Below are positions 54,235-63,607 of a DNA stretch of 64,000 bases, piece by piece (positions within the stretch are counted from its first letter, which is position 1; every line of letters begins with the position of its first letter). The stretch comes from Amycolatopsis thailandensis. Lineage in GTDB: Bacteria > Actinomycetota > Actinomycetes > Mycobacteriales > Pseudonocardiaceae. A program made the position numbers and the translations under genes. The notes beneath the pieces are model-generated. The model ran no database searches. It saw only the letters and a list, made by a program, of their open reading frames with translations, and was not told where the DNA came from. The DNA lies in the NCBI RefSeq assembly GCF_002234405.1, contig NZ_NMQT01000013.1, forward strand, positions 22,069 through 86,068, in the 5' to 3' direction.

Positions 54235-54954
54235 CTAGCCGACACTGACTCCGAACAGCACGCCGACGTAGTACGTCACCAGCATCGTCAGCGCGCCCAT
54301 GCCGACGTTCCGCGCGATCGCGCGGCCGGCGCGGGCGTCGCCGAGTTTCGCGCTGATGAACCCGGTCAGCGCCAGCCCGACCACGACCGCCGAAGCGCAC
54401 GCCCAGACCCGCGCCGAGGTCGACGTCCACACGATCGCCAGCAGCGGAAGCAGCGCGCCGACGGTGAACGCGACCAGCGAGGCCCAAGCCGCTTGCCACG
54501 GGCTGGTCAGATTGTCCGGATCGATGCCGAGTTCGGCCTCGGCGTGGGCTTGCAGCGCGTCCTTTTCGGTCAGTTCGCGGGCGACCTTGGCGGCGAGTTC
54601 GGGGGAAAGGCCCTTCGACTCGTAGATTTCCGCGAGTTCCCGTTCTTCGGCTTCGGGCATCTCCTTCAGCTCGCGCTTTTCCAGCCGCAACTGCGCGCGT
54701 TCGGTGTCGCGCTGAGTGCTCACCGAGACGTATTCGCCGCCCGCCATGGAAAGCGCGCCTGCCACCAGTCCCGCGATTCCCGCGGTCGCGATCGTGGTGG
54801 AGTCGGTGGTCGCGCCCGCGACACCGACCACGATGCCCGCCACCGACACGATCCCGTCGTTCGCGCCGAGGACCCCGGCGCGCAACCAGTTCAGTTTGCC
54901 GCTCAGATCCGCGTGCGGTTCGTGGGGATGTTCGGTCGATACGGTTTCGGTCAC
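54235..54954 (-). CDS. VIT1/CCC1-family metal transporter
   Basis: 239 residues. Membrane segments surround SGKLNWLRAGVLGANDGIVSVAGIVVGVAGA, the VIT1 signature, and AGALSMAGGEYVSVSTQRDTERAQL. A charged cytosolic insert (about 95-150, EKRELKEMPEAEERELAEIY) is the metal-binding part. It probably moves iron or manganese. GTG start at 54954 is chosen because codons upstream are not family-like and overlap the divergent promoter. Confidence 0.9.
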   Translation of the reverse strand: MTETVSTEHPHEPHADLSGKLNWLRAGVLGANDGIVSVAGIVVGVAGATTDSTTIATAGIAGLVAGALSMAGGEYVSVSTQRDTERAQLRLEKRELKEMPEAEERELAEIYESKGLSPELAAKVARELTEKDALQAHAEAELGIDPDNLTSPWQAAWASLVAFTVGALLPLLAIVWTSTSARVWACASAVVVGLALTGFISAKLGDARAGRAIARNVGMGALTMLVTYYVGVLFGVSVG

Positions 54955-55066
54955 CTTTTCAGTGAAACACGGAGAACGGGAATCGGCGAGAGGAAATCTT
55001 TTCGGTAAATGCAGGCAATCCTTATTGACTATTGCCTTGCCTAACTTCTCGGATAGGTTGTCGGGC

Positions 55067-55534
55067 GTGGCCGAGGTGGTGATCCTGATCGGGCTCCAGG
55101 CGTCCGGGAAGACGACGTTCTCCCGGCGGGAGTTCGCGGGCACCCACGTCCACCTCAGCAAGGACCACTTCCCGAACGCCAGGCGACGGCAGGTCCGCCA
55201 GCTGCGGATGCTGGCCGAAGCGCTCGAAGACGGCCGTTCGGTGGTCGTGGACAACACCAACCCGTCGCCCGAGGAGTGGGCGCCGCTGATCGAGGTCGCC
55301 AGACGCCATGGCGCGCGCGTCGCCGGGTACTGGTTCCCGCCGGATCTCGAAGGTTCACAGGAGCGCAACGCCCGCCGGGACGGCAAAACCCGGGTGCCCG
55401 ACGTCGGTCTTTATGCGACTCTCAAGCGGCTGCGGCGACCGACCGCGGAGGACGGTTTCGACGAGCTGTACACCGTCGGTTTCGACGGCGCGGGCGGGTT
55501 CGTCGTGGAGCGGGGTGACCATGGACGCCGGTGA
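55067..55534 (+). CDS. PNK-like P-loop polynucleotide kinase
   Basis: 155 residues. Walker A is GLQASGKTTFSRREF near residue 11; VVVDNTNPSPEEWAPLI near 65 and RVPDVGLYATLKRLRRP near 118 match the kinase domain of T4 Pnk and animal PNKP. It should transfer phosphate from ATP to a 5'-OH of RNA or DNA. No phosphatase or ligase domain is attached. GTG start at 55067. Its end overlaps the Thg1-like gene by 14 bases, so they are coupled and probably act together. Confidence 0.85.
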   Translation: MAEVVILIGLQASGKTTFSRREFAGTHVHLSKDHFPNARRRQVRQLRMLAEALEDGRSVVVDNTNPSPEEWAPLIEVARRHGARVAGYWFPPDLEGSQERNARRDGKTRVPDVGLYATLKRLRRPTAEDGFDELYTVGFDGAGGFVVERGDHGRR

Positions 55535-56297
55535 TTTCGAGGCGCGGCAACGGGAACGCGAGTGGTTCCACGGCTTGACCGTGCCGCCCGGCTCCTGGAC
55601 GGTGCTCCGCGTCGACGGCCGGGGCTTCTCCAAGTTCACCGAAGCGCGGTTCGAGAAGCCGTTCGACCCGCGCTTCGCCGAGTGTATGGCCGAGGCGGCG
55701 GGCGCCCTGTCGACGGAGTTCGCTTCGCCTTACGTGTACACGGAAAGCGACGAGATCTCGCTCGTGCTCCCTCCTTCCGCCGACCTGTTCGGCCGGGGTG
55801 TGGAGAAGCTCGTGTCGATCTCCGCCGGGGTCGCGTCGGCCGCGTTCACCCACGCGGCCGGGGTGCCCGCGCACTTCGACGGCCGGGTCTGGCTCGGCAC
55901 GAAAGTGGACGACGTCGTCGACTACTTCTCCTGGCGCCAGGCGGACGCGACCCGCTGCGCGCTCAACGGCTGGTGCTACTGGATCCTGCGCAAGGCGGGG
56001 AAATCGGCGAGTGAGGCCGGAGCGGCTCTCGAAGGCGCGGGCGTCTCCGAGAAGAACGAGCTGCTTTTCGCGCACGGCGTCAACTTCGCCGAAGTCCCCG
56101 CCTGGCAGCGGCGCGGCGTCGGGCTGTACTGGGAGTCCTTCGAGCGCACCGGTTTCGACCCGGTGCGGGAGATCGAGGTCTCCGCGACCCGCCGCCGCCT
56201 CCGCGTCGACAGGGAGTTGCCGATGAAGGGTGAGTACCGCGCCTTCCTCGGCGGACTGCTTCAGCCGATCGGTTCGGGCAGCCGCCGCACGCTGTAG
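55521..56297 (+). CDS. Thg1-like 3'-5' polymerase (tRNA-His guanylyltransferase family)
   Basis: 258 residues. The two-metal catalytic residues are present: Asp in LRVDGRGFSKFTE (near 30) and the Asp-Glu pair in ESDEISLVL (near 77). DYFSWRQADATRCALNGWCYW is the nucleotide/helix motif of the family. Thg1 adds nucleotides in the 3'-5' direction to RNA 5' ends after adenylylating a 5'-phosphate; bacterial members repair 5'-truncated tRNA. It is rare in bacteria. Coupled to a PNK-like kinase. Its 3' end overlaps the convergent DUF2848 gene by 37 bases. Confidence 0.9.
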   Translation: MDAGDFEARQREREWFHGLTVPPGSWTVLRVDGRGFSKFTEARFEKPFDPRFAECMAEAAGALSTEFASPYVYTESDEISLVLPPSADLFGRGVEKLVSISAGVASAAFTHAAGVPAHFDGRVWLGTKVDDVVDYFSWRQADATRCALNGWCYWILRKAGKSASEAGAALEGAGVSEKNELLFAHGVNFAEVPAWQRRGVGLYWESFERTGFDPVREIEVSATRRRLRVDRELPMKGEYRAFLGGLLQPIGSGSRRTL

Positions 56298-56941
56298 GCG
56301 AGTTCGATCGTCTCGCCGGTCGCCGGGTCGCCCAGTTCCACGCGCCAGGAGTCGGCGAACTGGTCGACGCCGTGCACCATCGGGATCGTGCCCGAGATCA
56401 GCACGGTGCCCGAGGCGTACAGGTCGCGTTCGCGCAGCACGTCCAGCCAGTACGACGGCGGCAGCAGCTCCGCGAGTTTTCCTTGCTGGATCAGGGTTTC
56501 CCCCGCCCAGGCGGACAGGGTGAGCTCGTCGAGCCGGTCCTGGACGTCGACGAGACGCCAGGCCTTGGCGGCGAGGACGTCGGGGCCGGCGTTCTTGCTC
56601 CACGCGACGCCGTGCGCTTCGAGCGCGCGGTCGGTGTGGTCGCAGGCGGCGGTCAGGAGGACGTCCTCGGGGGCGGGGCCGGTGATGACGATGGCCCACT
56701 CGGCCTCACCGGAGGTCTTCTCGTGCTGCACCGGGACCTCTTCGGTCTGGCTCGCCAGGTACGGCGCGACCGGGTAGAGCGCCGGGATCACCGAGGGCGC
56801 GGGGACGCCGAGTTCGGCCAGTTCGGCCACGTGGGCGGCGACGTCCTCCTGGCTGCGACCGGCGTATCCGGCGTTCAGCAGCGTGCGGACCTCGGTCCGC
56901 CGCTCCTGGCCGTCGGGAAGGGTGAAACGCAGCTCAGGCAT
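56261..56941 (-). CDS. DUF2848 protein, probable hydrolase-fold
   Basis: 226 residues. Contains NAGYAGRSQEDVAAHVAELAELGVPAPSVIPALYPV, EWAIVITGPAPEDVLLTAACDHTDR, and SGTVLISGTIPMVHGVDQFADSWRVEL, the DUF2848/fumarylacetoacetase-like pattern. These proteins usually accompany catabolic transporters. A GntR-type operator lies 34-45 bases upstream and is shared with the divergent transporter. Confidence 0.85.
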   Translation of the reverse strand: MPELRFTLPDGQERRTEVRTLLNAGYAGRSQEDVAAHVAELAELGVPAPSVIPALYPVAPYLASQTEEVPVQHEKTSGEAEWAIVITGPAPEDVLLTAACDHTDRALEAHGVAWSKNAGPDVLAAKAWRLVDVQDRLDELTLSAWAGETLIQQGKLAELLPPSYWLDVLRERDLYASGTVLISGTIPMVHGVDQFADSWRVELGDPATGETIELAYSVRRLPEPIG

Positions 56942-56974
56942 CGGTCCTCCGAGATTGGGGGGTTGCGCATACAG

Positions 56975-56986
56975 CTTGTATACAAG
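56975..56986. promoter_or_regulatory. GntR-type operator CTTGTATACAAG
   Basis: A perfect 12-base dyad between the divergent DUF2848 and MHS genes. The TTGTATACAA core matches operators of FCD-type GntR repressors. AGGAGTATAT follows, so the dyad likely overlaps the promoter. No GntR gene is present in the window. Confidence 0.65.
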
Positions 56987-57050
56987 GAGTATATCCGCAA
57001 TTCAACCCCTCCCGGCGGGGTTGCGGACCTTCTACGGACGGGAAGTGGAC

Positions 57051-58358
57051 ATGACCTCACCAGCCGGTGACCGGCGCTCGCTACGCAAGGCCTTCGCGGC
57101 CAGCCTCTCGGGAACCGCGCTCGAGTGGTACGACTTCGCGGCCTACTCGGTGGCGGCCGCGACGATCTTCGGACATCTCTTCTTCCCGTCGGGAGACCAG
57201 CTCGCGAGCACGATGGCGGCGTTCTCCACCTACGCCGTCGGCTACCTGGCCCGGCCGCTCGGCGGTTTCCTCTTCGGCCGCCTCGGCGACGTGCTCGGGC
57301 GCAAGCGCATCCTGGTCATGACCCTCGTGCTCACCGGCGTCGCGACGTTCCTCATCGGTGTCCTGCCGACGTACGAGAACATCGGCGGCTTCGCGGCCGT
57401 CCTGCTCGTGGCGCTGCGGTTCGCGCAGGGCGTCGGCATCGGCGGCGAATGGGGTGGCGCCGTCCTGCTGTCGAGCGAGTTCGGGGATCCGGGCAAACGC
57501 GGGTTCTGGGCGTCGGCCGCGCAGATCGGCCCGCCCGCGGGCAACCTGCTCGCCAACGGTGTCCTCGCCGTCCTGGCCGCGCTGCTCACCGAGGACCAGT
57601 TCAACAGCTGGGGCTGGCGGATCGCGTTCCTGCTCTCGGGCGCGCTGGTCGGATTCGGCCTCTGGATCCGGCTCAAGCTGGAGGAGACGCCGGTCTTCAA
57701 GAAGATCCAGGAGCGTGGCGAGCGTTCGTCGGCGCCGATCTCCGAGGTCTTCCGCACCGAACGCCGCGCGCTCGTCGCGGCCGTGCTGATCCGGGTCTGC
57801 CCGGACGTGCTCTACGCGCTGTTCACCGTCTTCGTCCTCACCTACGTCACCACGCACACCGACCTCTCGCGCGGCGCCGGGCTGGCCGCGGTGATGATCG
57901 GTTCCGCGTTCCAGCTGGTGCTGATGCCGCTGTTCGGCGCGCTCTCGGACCGGGTGTCGCGGCGCAAGCTGTACCTGGTCGCGACCATCGCCGCCGGGAT
58001 CTGGCCGTTCGTGTTCTTCCCGATGGTCAGCGGTGGTTCGTTCGCGATGCTGGCGATCGGGATCGTGCTCGCGCTGGTCATCCACGCCGCGCTCTACGGC
58101 CCGCAGGCCGCCCTCGTCACCGAGCAGTTCTCGCCGCGCCTGCGCTACACCGGCAGCTCGCTGGCGTACACCCTCGCCGGGGTCATCGGCGGGGCGCCCG
58201 CGCCGCTGCTGTTCACGGCACTGCTCGCCGGCTTCGACACCTGGCTGGCGATCGGGGTCTACTTGCTCGCGACCGCGGTGGTGAGCATCATCGGTGTCGT
58301 GCTCGCCCGCGACCCGGACCGCGAAGAGGAGGCCGCTGCCATGGAATCCGTGCGATGA
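57051..58358 (+). CDS. MHS-family metabolite:H+ symporter
   Basis: 435 residues, twelve helices. The MHS signature SGTALEWYDFAAYSVAAATIF starts near residue 20, and RPLGGFLFGRLGDVLGRKRILV is the loop 2-3 motif. These carriers import carboxylates such as shikimate, citrate or alpha-ketoglutarate. Partnership with a DUF2848 hydrolase and a cupin suggests uptake and breakdown of an organic acid. ATG at 57051. ATGA overlap with the cupin gene. Confidence 0.92.
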   Translation: MTSPAGDRRSLRKAFAASLSGTALEWYDFAAYSVAAATIFGHLFFPSGDQLASTMAAFSTYAVGYLARPLGGFLFGRLGDVLGRKRILVMTLVLTGVATFLIGVLPTYENIGGFAAVLLVALRFAQGVGIGGEWGGAVLLSSEFGDPGKRGFWASAAQIGPPAGNLLANGVLAVLAALLTEDQFNSWGWRIAFLLSGALVGFGLWIRLKLEETPVFKKIQERGERSSAPISEVFRTERRALVAAVLIRVCPDVLYALFTVFVLTYVTTHTDLSRGAGLAAVMIGSAFQLVLMPLFGALSDRVSRRKLYLVATIAAGIWPFVFFPMVSGGSFAMLAIGIVLALVIHAALYGPQAALVTEQFSPRLRYTGSSLAYTLAGVIGGAPAPLLFTALLAGFDTWLAIGVYLLATAVVSIIGVVLARDPDREEEAAAMESVR

Positions 58359-58690
58359 CCTGGACCACCATGTCCACAGTGGAGGGTCTGCCGCTGCTCG
58401 GCGGAAAGGGCCGGTTCCGGACGCTCGCGACGGCGGAAGGCGGTCTGGCGTACGAGATCCACTATCCGGCCGGTGTCGCTTCTCCCGTGCACAGCCACGA
58501 CCACGACAGCATCGTGTACCTGATTTCGGGTTCGCTGCGCGGCACGCTCGACGGCCGTGAGGTGACGCTGGAGGCGGGCGGCACGATCGTCCACCCGCGC
58601 GGCGTCCCGCACAGCGTCGAGGCCATTGTGGACAGTCAGTGGGTCGAGTTCAAGACGCCGTTGCCCGCGCGGCCGCCGATCGCGGAATGA
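58355..58690 (+). CDS. Cupin-domain protein
   Basis: 111 residues with a single cupin barrel. Metal ligands are seen in SPVHSHDHDSIVYLISGSLRG (two His and Glu-like position) and HPRGVPHSVEA. It may bind or isomerise the substrate carried by the MHS symporter with which it is coupled (ATGA overlap at 58355-58358). It could instead start at the in-frame ATG 58370. Followed by a terminator. Confidence 0.87.
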   Translation: MTWTTMSTVEGLPLLGGKGRFRTLATAEGGLAYEIHYPAGVASPVHSHDHDSIVYLISGSLRGTLDGREVTLEAGGTIVHPRGVPHSVEAIVDSQWVEFKTPLPARPPIAE

Positions 58691-58733
58691 AAAAACCGGG
58701 GCGGGCACTGAAGTTTCCAGCGTCCGCCCCGGT
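58691..58733. terminator. Bidirectional terminator between cupin and AT-hook genes
   Basis: GACCGGGGCGGACGC pairs with its complement across a short loop; A-tracts lie on one side (AAAAAA at 58689-58694) and serve the minus-strand gene as a T-tract. Confidence 0.65.
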
Positions 58734-58746
58734 CAGGAGGAAAGTC

Positions 58747-59253
58747 TCAGGCGTCCAGCTCGGCCAGCGCCAGCTTCGCCTTCTCCAGCTCCGCTTCGAG
58801 CTGGGCCACCTTCGCGGCCTGCAGCTCGCGGGCGGCGTTGATGACCTCGTCGATCGGGCCCGACAGATCCGCGTGCAGCTCCTTGGCGGCACGGGACACG
58901 GCGGCGGCCGGGATCTCCAGGCCCTTCGCGACCCACTTGGCGCCGTTCTTGAGCTCGGCCTGCCACTCGCCGTCGGCGGTGCCGGTGACCGTGAGGGTCA
59001 GCTCGACGGTGCGGGTCTTCTTCGCGGTGGTGGCGACCTTCGGGCGGCCACGCTTGGGCTTGGGGGACTCGGCCGTGTTCTCTTCGGCGGGGGTCTCCGA
59101 AGACGCGGAAGCCTCGGGGGCTTCGGTCTTGGCCTCGGTGGTCTCCGAGTTGGTTTCCGAGGTGGTCTCCGCCTGCGGCGTCGAGTCGACGGGCGCTTCG
59201 GTAGCCGCTTCTTCGGACACGGCGTCAGTGCGTGTCAAGGCATCCACGGTCAT
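58747..59253 (-). CDS. AT-hook-containing acidic/helical protein
   Basis: 168 residues. An acidic, Thr/Glu-rich disordered N-terminus (about 1-62), a single AT-hook-like KPKRGRPKV near 66-74, a short beta-rich part (VELTLTVTGTADGEWQAEL) and a C-terminal coiled coil (ELQAAKVAQLEAELEKAKLALAELDA). The plan suggests a DNA-minor-groove binding, oligomerising protein, perhaps nucleoid-associated. Function inferred only from these parts. Confidence 0.78.
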   Translation of the reverse strand: MTVDALTRTDAVSEEAATEAPVDSTPQAETTSETNSETTEAKTEAPEASASSETPAEENTAESPKPKRGRPKVATTAKKTRTVELTLTVTGTADGEWQAELKNGAKWVAKGLEIPAAAVSRAAKELHADLSGPIDEVINAARELQAAKVAQLEAELEKAKLALAELDA

Positions 59254-59425
59254 CGTCGGTGTCGCTCCTTGCCCGGGTATGGGGTGGTACCCGGCACATC
59301 CTAGAACAGGCGTTCGACTGTCGCGCGGCAGGGTGTGCTAAGCGTGTCGCATGATCGCATCGGTCCGCGACGATCGGGCGCGGTCCGGTCGCGCTGCGTC
59401 AGAGTCGACGGCGAAGGGAGGCCAC

Positions 59426-60280
59426 GTGATCTCGGCACTCAATCGGCTCGTCGATCTGGTCGAAGAGCACCTCAAGGACGACTTCGACGTCACCGGGCTG
59501 GCCGGCTCGTCCGGCACGACGGAGTACCACCTGCGCCGGATGTTCTCGTCGTTGGCGGGAATGTCGCTGTCGGAGTACGTCCGCCGTCGCCGCATGACCG
59601 CCGCCGTCGCCGACGTCGTCCGTGGCGAGGGCGATCTGCTGACCATCGCCGTCCGGTACGGCTACGGCTCGGCCGAGGCGTTCGGCAGGGCGTTCCGGGC
59701 GGTCCACGGCGCCGGTCCCGGTGAGGTCCGCCGTGACGGTGGCCCCCTTCGCACACAACCGCGGCTCAGGTTCCGCCTGAGCGTCGAAGGGAGCGTCCCC
59801 ATGGAAACCCGTATCGTCGACCGTCCCGCTTTCCGGCTCGCCGGGCACGCGACCCGTGTCCCGCTCGTCCACGAAGGCGTCAACCCGCACATCCAGCGGC
59901 ACATCACCGCGCTGCCGCCGGAGGCGCACGCCCGGCTGAAAGCGCTCAGCGACACCGAACCGCCGGGACTGCTGCAGGTCAGCGACGCCCTTGACCCGGA
60001 CGACGCCGAGCTGACCTACCTGCACGGGGTCGCCGTCACCGGTGACATCCCTGGTGATCTCGACGTCATCGAGGTGCCGGCCGGGAGGTGGGCTGTCTTC
60101 CGTACCGACGGCCCGCATCCGGAGGCACTGCAGAAGGTGTGGGCGGCGACGGCGACCGAATGGTTCCCGTCCAACCCGTGGCGCCTGCGGCCGGGACCGT
60201 CGATCGTCACGATCCTGGAGCACTCGGACGACTTCGGGACCGCCACCTGTGAACTCTGGCTGGCCGTCGAACCCGCCTGA
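59426..60280 (+). CDS. AraC-type regulator with GyrI-like effector domain
   Basis: 284 residues. Two helix-turn-helix motifs of the AraC family occupy about 1-100 (GTTEYHLRRMFSSLAGMSLSEYVRRRRM; YGYGSAEAFGRAFRAVHG). The C-terminal part (about 125-284) is a GyrI-like small-molecule binding domain. It probably regulates a drug- or metabolite-response gene. GTG at 59426 with GGAGG eight bases upstream is preferred over ATG 59351. Confidence 0.88.
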   Translation: MISALNRLVDLVEEHLKDDFDVTGLAGSSGTTEYHLRRMFSSLAGMSLSEYVRRRRMTAAVADVVRGEGDLLTIAVRYGYGSAEAFGRAFRAVHGAGPGEVRRDGGPLRTQPRLRFRLSVEGSVPMETRIVDRPAFRLAGHATRVPLVHEGVNPHIQRHITALPPEAHARLKALSDTEPPGLLQVSDALDPDDAELTYLHGVAVTGDIPGDLDVIEVPAGRWAVFRTDGPHPEALQKVWAATATEWFPSNPWRLRPGPSIVTILEHSDDFGTATCELWLAVEPA

Positions 60281-60288
60281 CCGATGCC

Positions 60289-60335
60289 ATGAAGGGGCCT
60301 TTCATCGCAAATTTTGCGATGAAAGGCCCCTTCAT
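60289..60335. repeat. Twin-hairpin element, family A (central T)
   Basis: 47-base perfect palindrome with 23-bp arms; the central base is T where other copies have A. It fills the gap between the AraC-type gene and the convergent acs, whose stop begins at 60345. Confidence 0.8.
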
Positions 60336-60344
60336 CGCGCTTGG

Positions 60345-62315
<1,971 letters not shown>

Positions 62316-62415
62316 GGTGCGATGCCTCCTGTGTTTCGCGTGTCTTCACGCCCGTTGGCACGCTATCGACGTTACGACGCGAAGTAAAAGGTTGCATCGT
62401 GGTTGCGGACCGCAT

Positions 62416-62994
62416 TCACACGCTTGAGGACAAAGCGGTACGGACCGCCGGCCATTCTGGTCCGGTGAGGGAGTAGACGACGGTGTCACGGATGGTTCCG
62501 TCGGGCCGGACGCGATGCGCGCGCAGTACGCCTTCCCGCTGCGCGCCGAGGCGTTCGATCGCCTTCTGCGACTTCAGGTTGCGGATGTCGGTCTCCCACG
62601 AGACGCGGTTCGCGCCGAGGTCGTCGAAAGCGTGGCGCAGCAACAGGAGTTTCGACTCGCGGTTGAGCCCGGTCCGCTGCCACGCGGAACCGATCCAGGT
62701 GTAGCCAAGGGAAATGATCTTGTGGCGCGCGTTCATCGCGTAGAACGACGTCGTGCCCGCGACCTCGCCGGTGCGCGCGTCGATCTGCGCCCAGGCGCGA
62801 CGGTCCGGGTCGGCCAGGATGGCGTCGACCATGGCTTCGGCCGCGGCGAGGTCTTCCGGCGGCCGGAGGCTGAGCCAGGTCCAGATCGCCGGGTCGGATC
62901 CGGCTTCGAACAGGCCTTTCACGTGGTCGCGGGTGAGCGGTTCGAGGCGGACGCGTTCGCCGGTCAAGGTCGCGTGGGTGTTCCAGTCGGTCAC
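62416..62994 (-). CDS. GNAT acetyltransferase, RimJ/RimL type
   Basis: 192 residues. The GNAT core is recognisable from ISLGYTWIGSAWQRTGLNRESKLLLLRHAFDDLGANRVSWETDIRNLKSQKAIERLGAQREG. It probably acetylates an amine on a protein N-terminus or small molecule. GTG start at 62994 (TDWNTHATLTGERVRLEPL) is chosen over upstream starts because that begins the conserved fold. Confidence 0.87.
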   Translation of the reverse strand: MTDWNTHATLTGERVRLEPLTRDHVKGLFEAGSDPAIWTWLSLRPPEDLAAAEAMVDAILADPDRRAWAQIDARTGEVAGTTSFYAMNARHKIISLGYTWIGSAWQRTGLNRESKLLLLRHAFDDLGANRVSWETDIRNLKSQKAIERLGAQREGVLRAHRVRPDGTIRDTVVYSLTGPEWPAVRTALSSSV

Positions 62995-63109
62995 GATCTT
63001 GAACTTACGGCCGGTAATGGCCTTGCTGGATAGCCAGTTTCGAAGCATTCGAGAAGGCCACTGCGGCGTTGCCTATGCTCGCGGGAACGATCGACGAAGG
63101 CGAGGCAGC

Positions 63110-63607
63110 ATGGCCGAGGAGCGGGAAGAGCTCACCTGGGAGTTGTTCGGGACGGCCAGCAGGGATCTGGCGCAGGCCGTCGCCGACGACGGCTTCGAGC
63201 CGGACCTGATCCTGTCGATCGCGCGCGGCGGGCTGTTCGTCGCCGGCGCGCTCGGCTACGCGCTGGACGTCAAGAACCTGCACGTGATGAACGTCGAGTT
63301 CTACACCGGCGTCGACCAGCGCCTCGACCTGCCGGTGATGCTGCCGCCGGTGCCGAACGTCGTCGACCTGACGAAGAAGAAGGTGCTCGTCGCCGACGAC
63401 GTCGCGGACACCGGCGCGACCTTGAAGCTGGTCCGCGACTTCTGCGCCGATCACGTCGCCGAGGTGCGCTGCGCTGTCGTCTACGAGAAGCCGCGCTCCG
63501 AGGTGAAGTGCGAGTACGTGTGGAAGCACACGGACCGGTGGATCAACTTCCCGTGGTCGGTGCAGGCGCCGGTCGTGCGGCGCGCGGGGCAGGTGCTGGA
63601 CGCGTGA
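63110..63607 (+). CDS. Phosphoribosyltransferase
   Basis: 165 residues. The PRPP-binding loop is KKVLVADDVADTGATLKLVRDF near 88-110, with a conserved SIARGGLFVAGALGYALD near 38. It resembles xanthine/hypoxanthine phosphoribosyltransferases of short actinobacterial type; base specificity cannot be read. ATG at 63110. Ends in a GTGA overlap with the next gene. Confidence 0.9.
   Translation: MAEEREELTWELFGTASRDLAQAVADDGFEPDLILSIARGGLFVAGALGYALDVKNLHVMNVEFYTGVDQRLDLPVMLPPVPNVVDLTKKKVLVADDVADTGATLKLVRDFCADHVAEVRCAVVYEKPRSEVKCEYVWKHTDRWINFPWSVQAPVVRRAGQVLDA

Noticed and set aside
11185..60335. MKGPFIA-type peptides read from the family A palindromes on both strands
   Set aside because: Identical peptides on both strands follow from DNA symmetry; there is no ribosome site or extended protein context.
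11105..60335. Recurrent palindromes as a CRISPR array
   Set aside because: Copies are kilobases apart, without regular spacers or cas genes.
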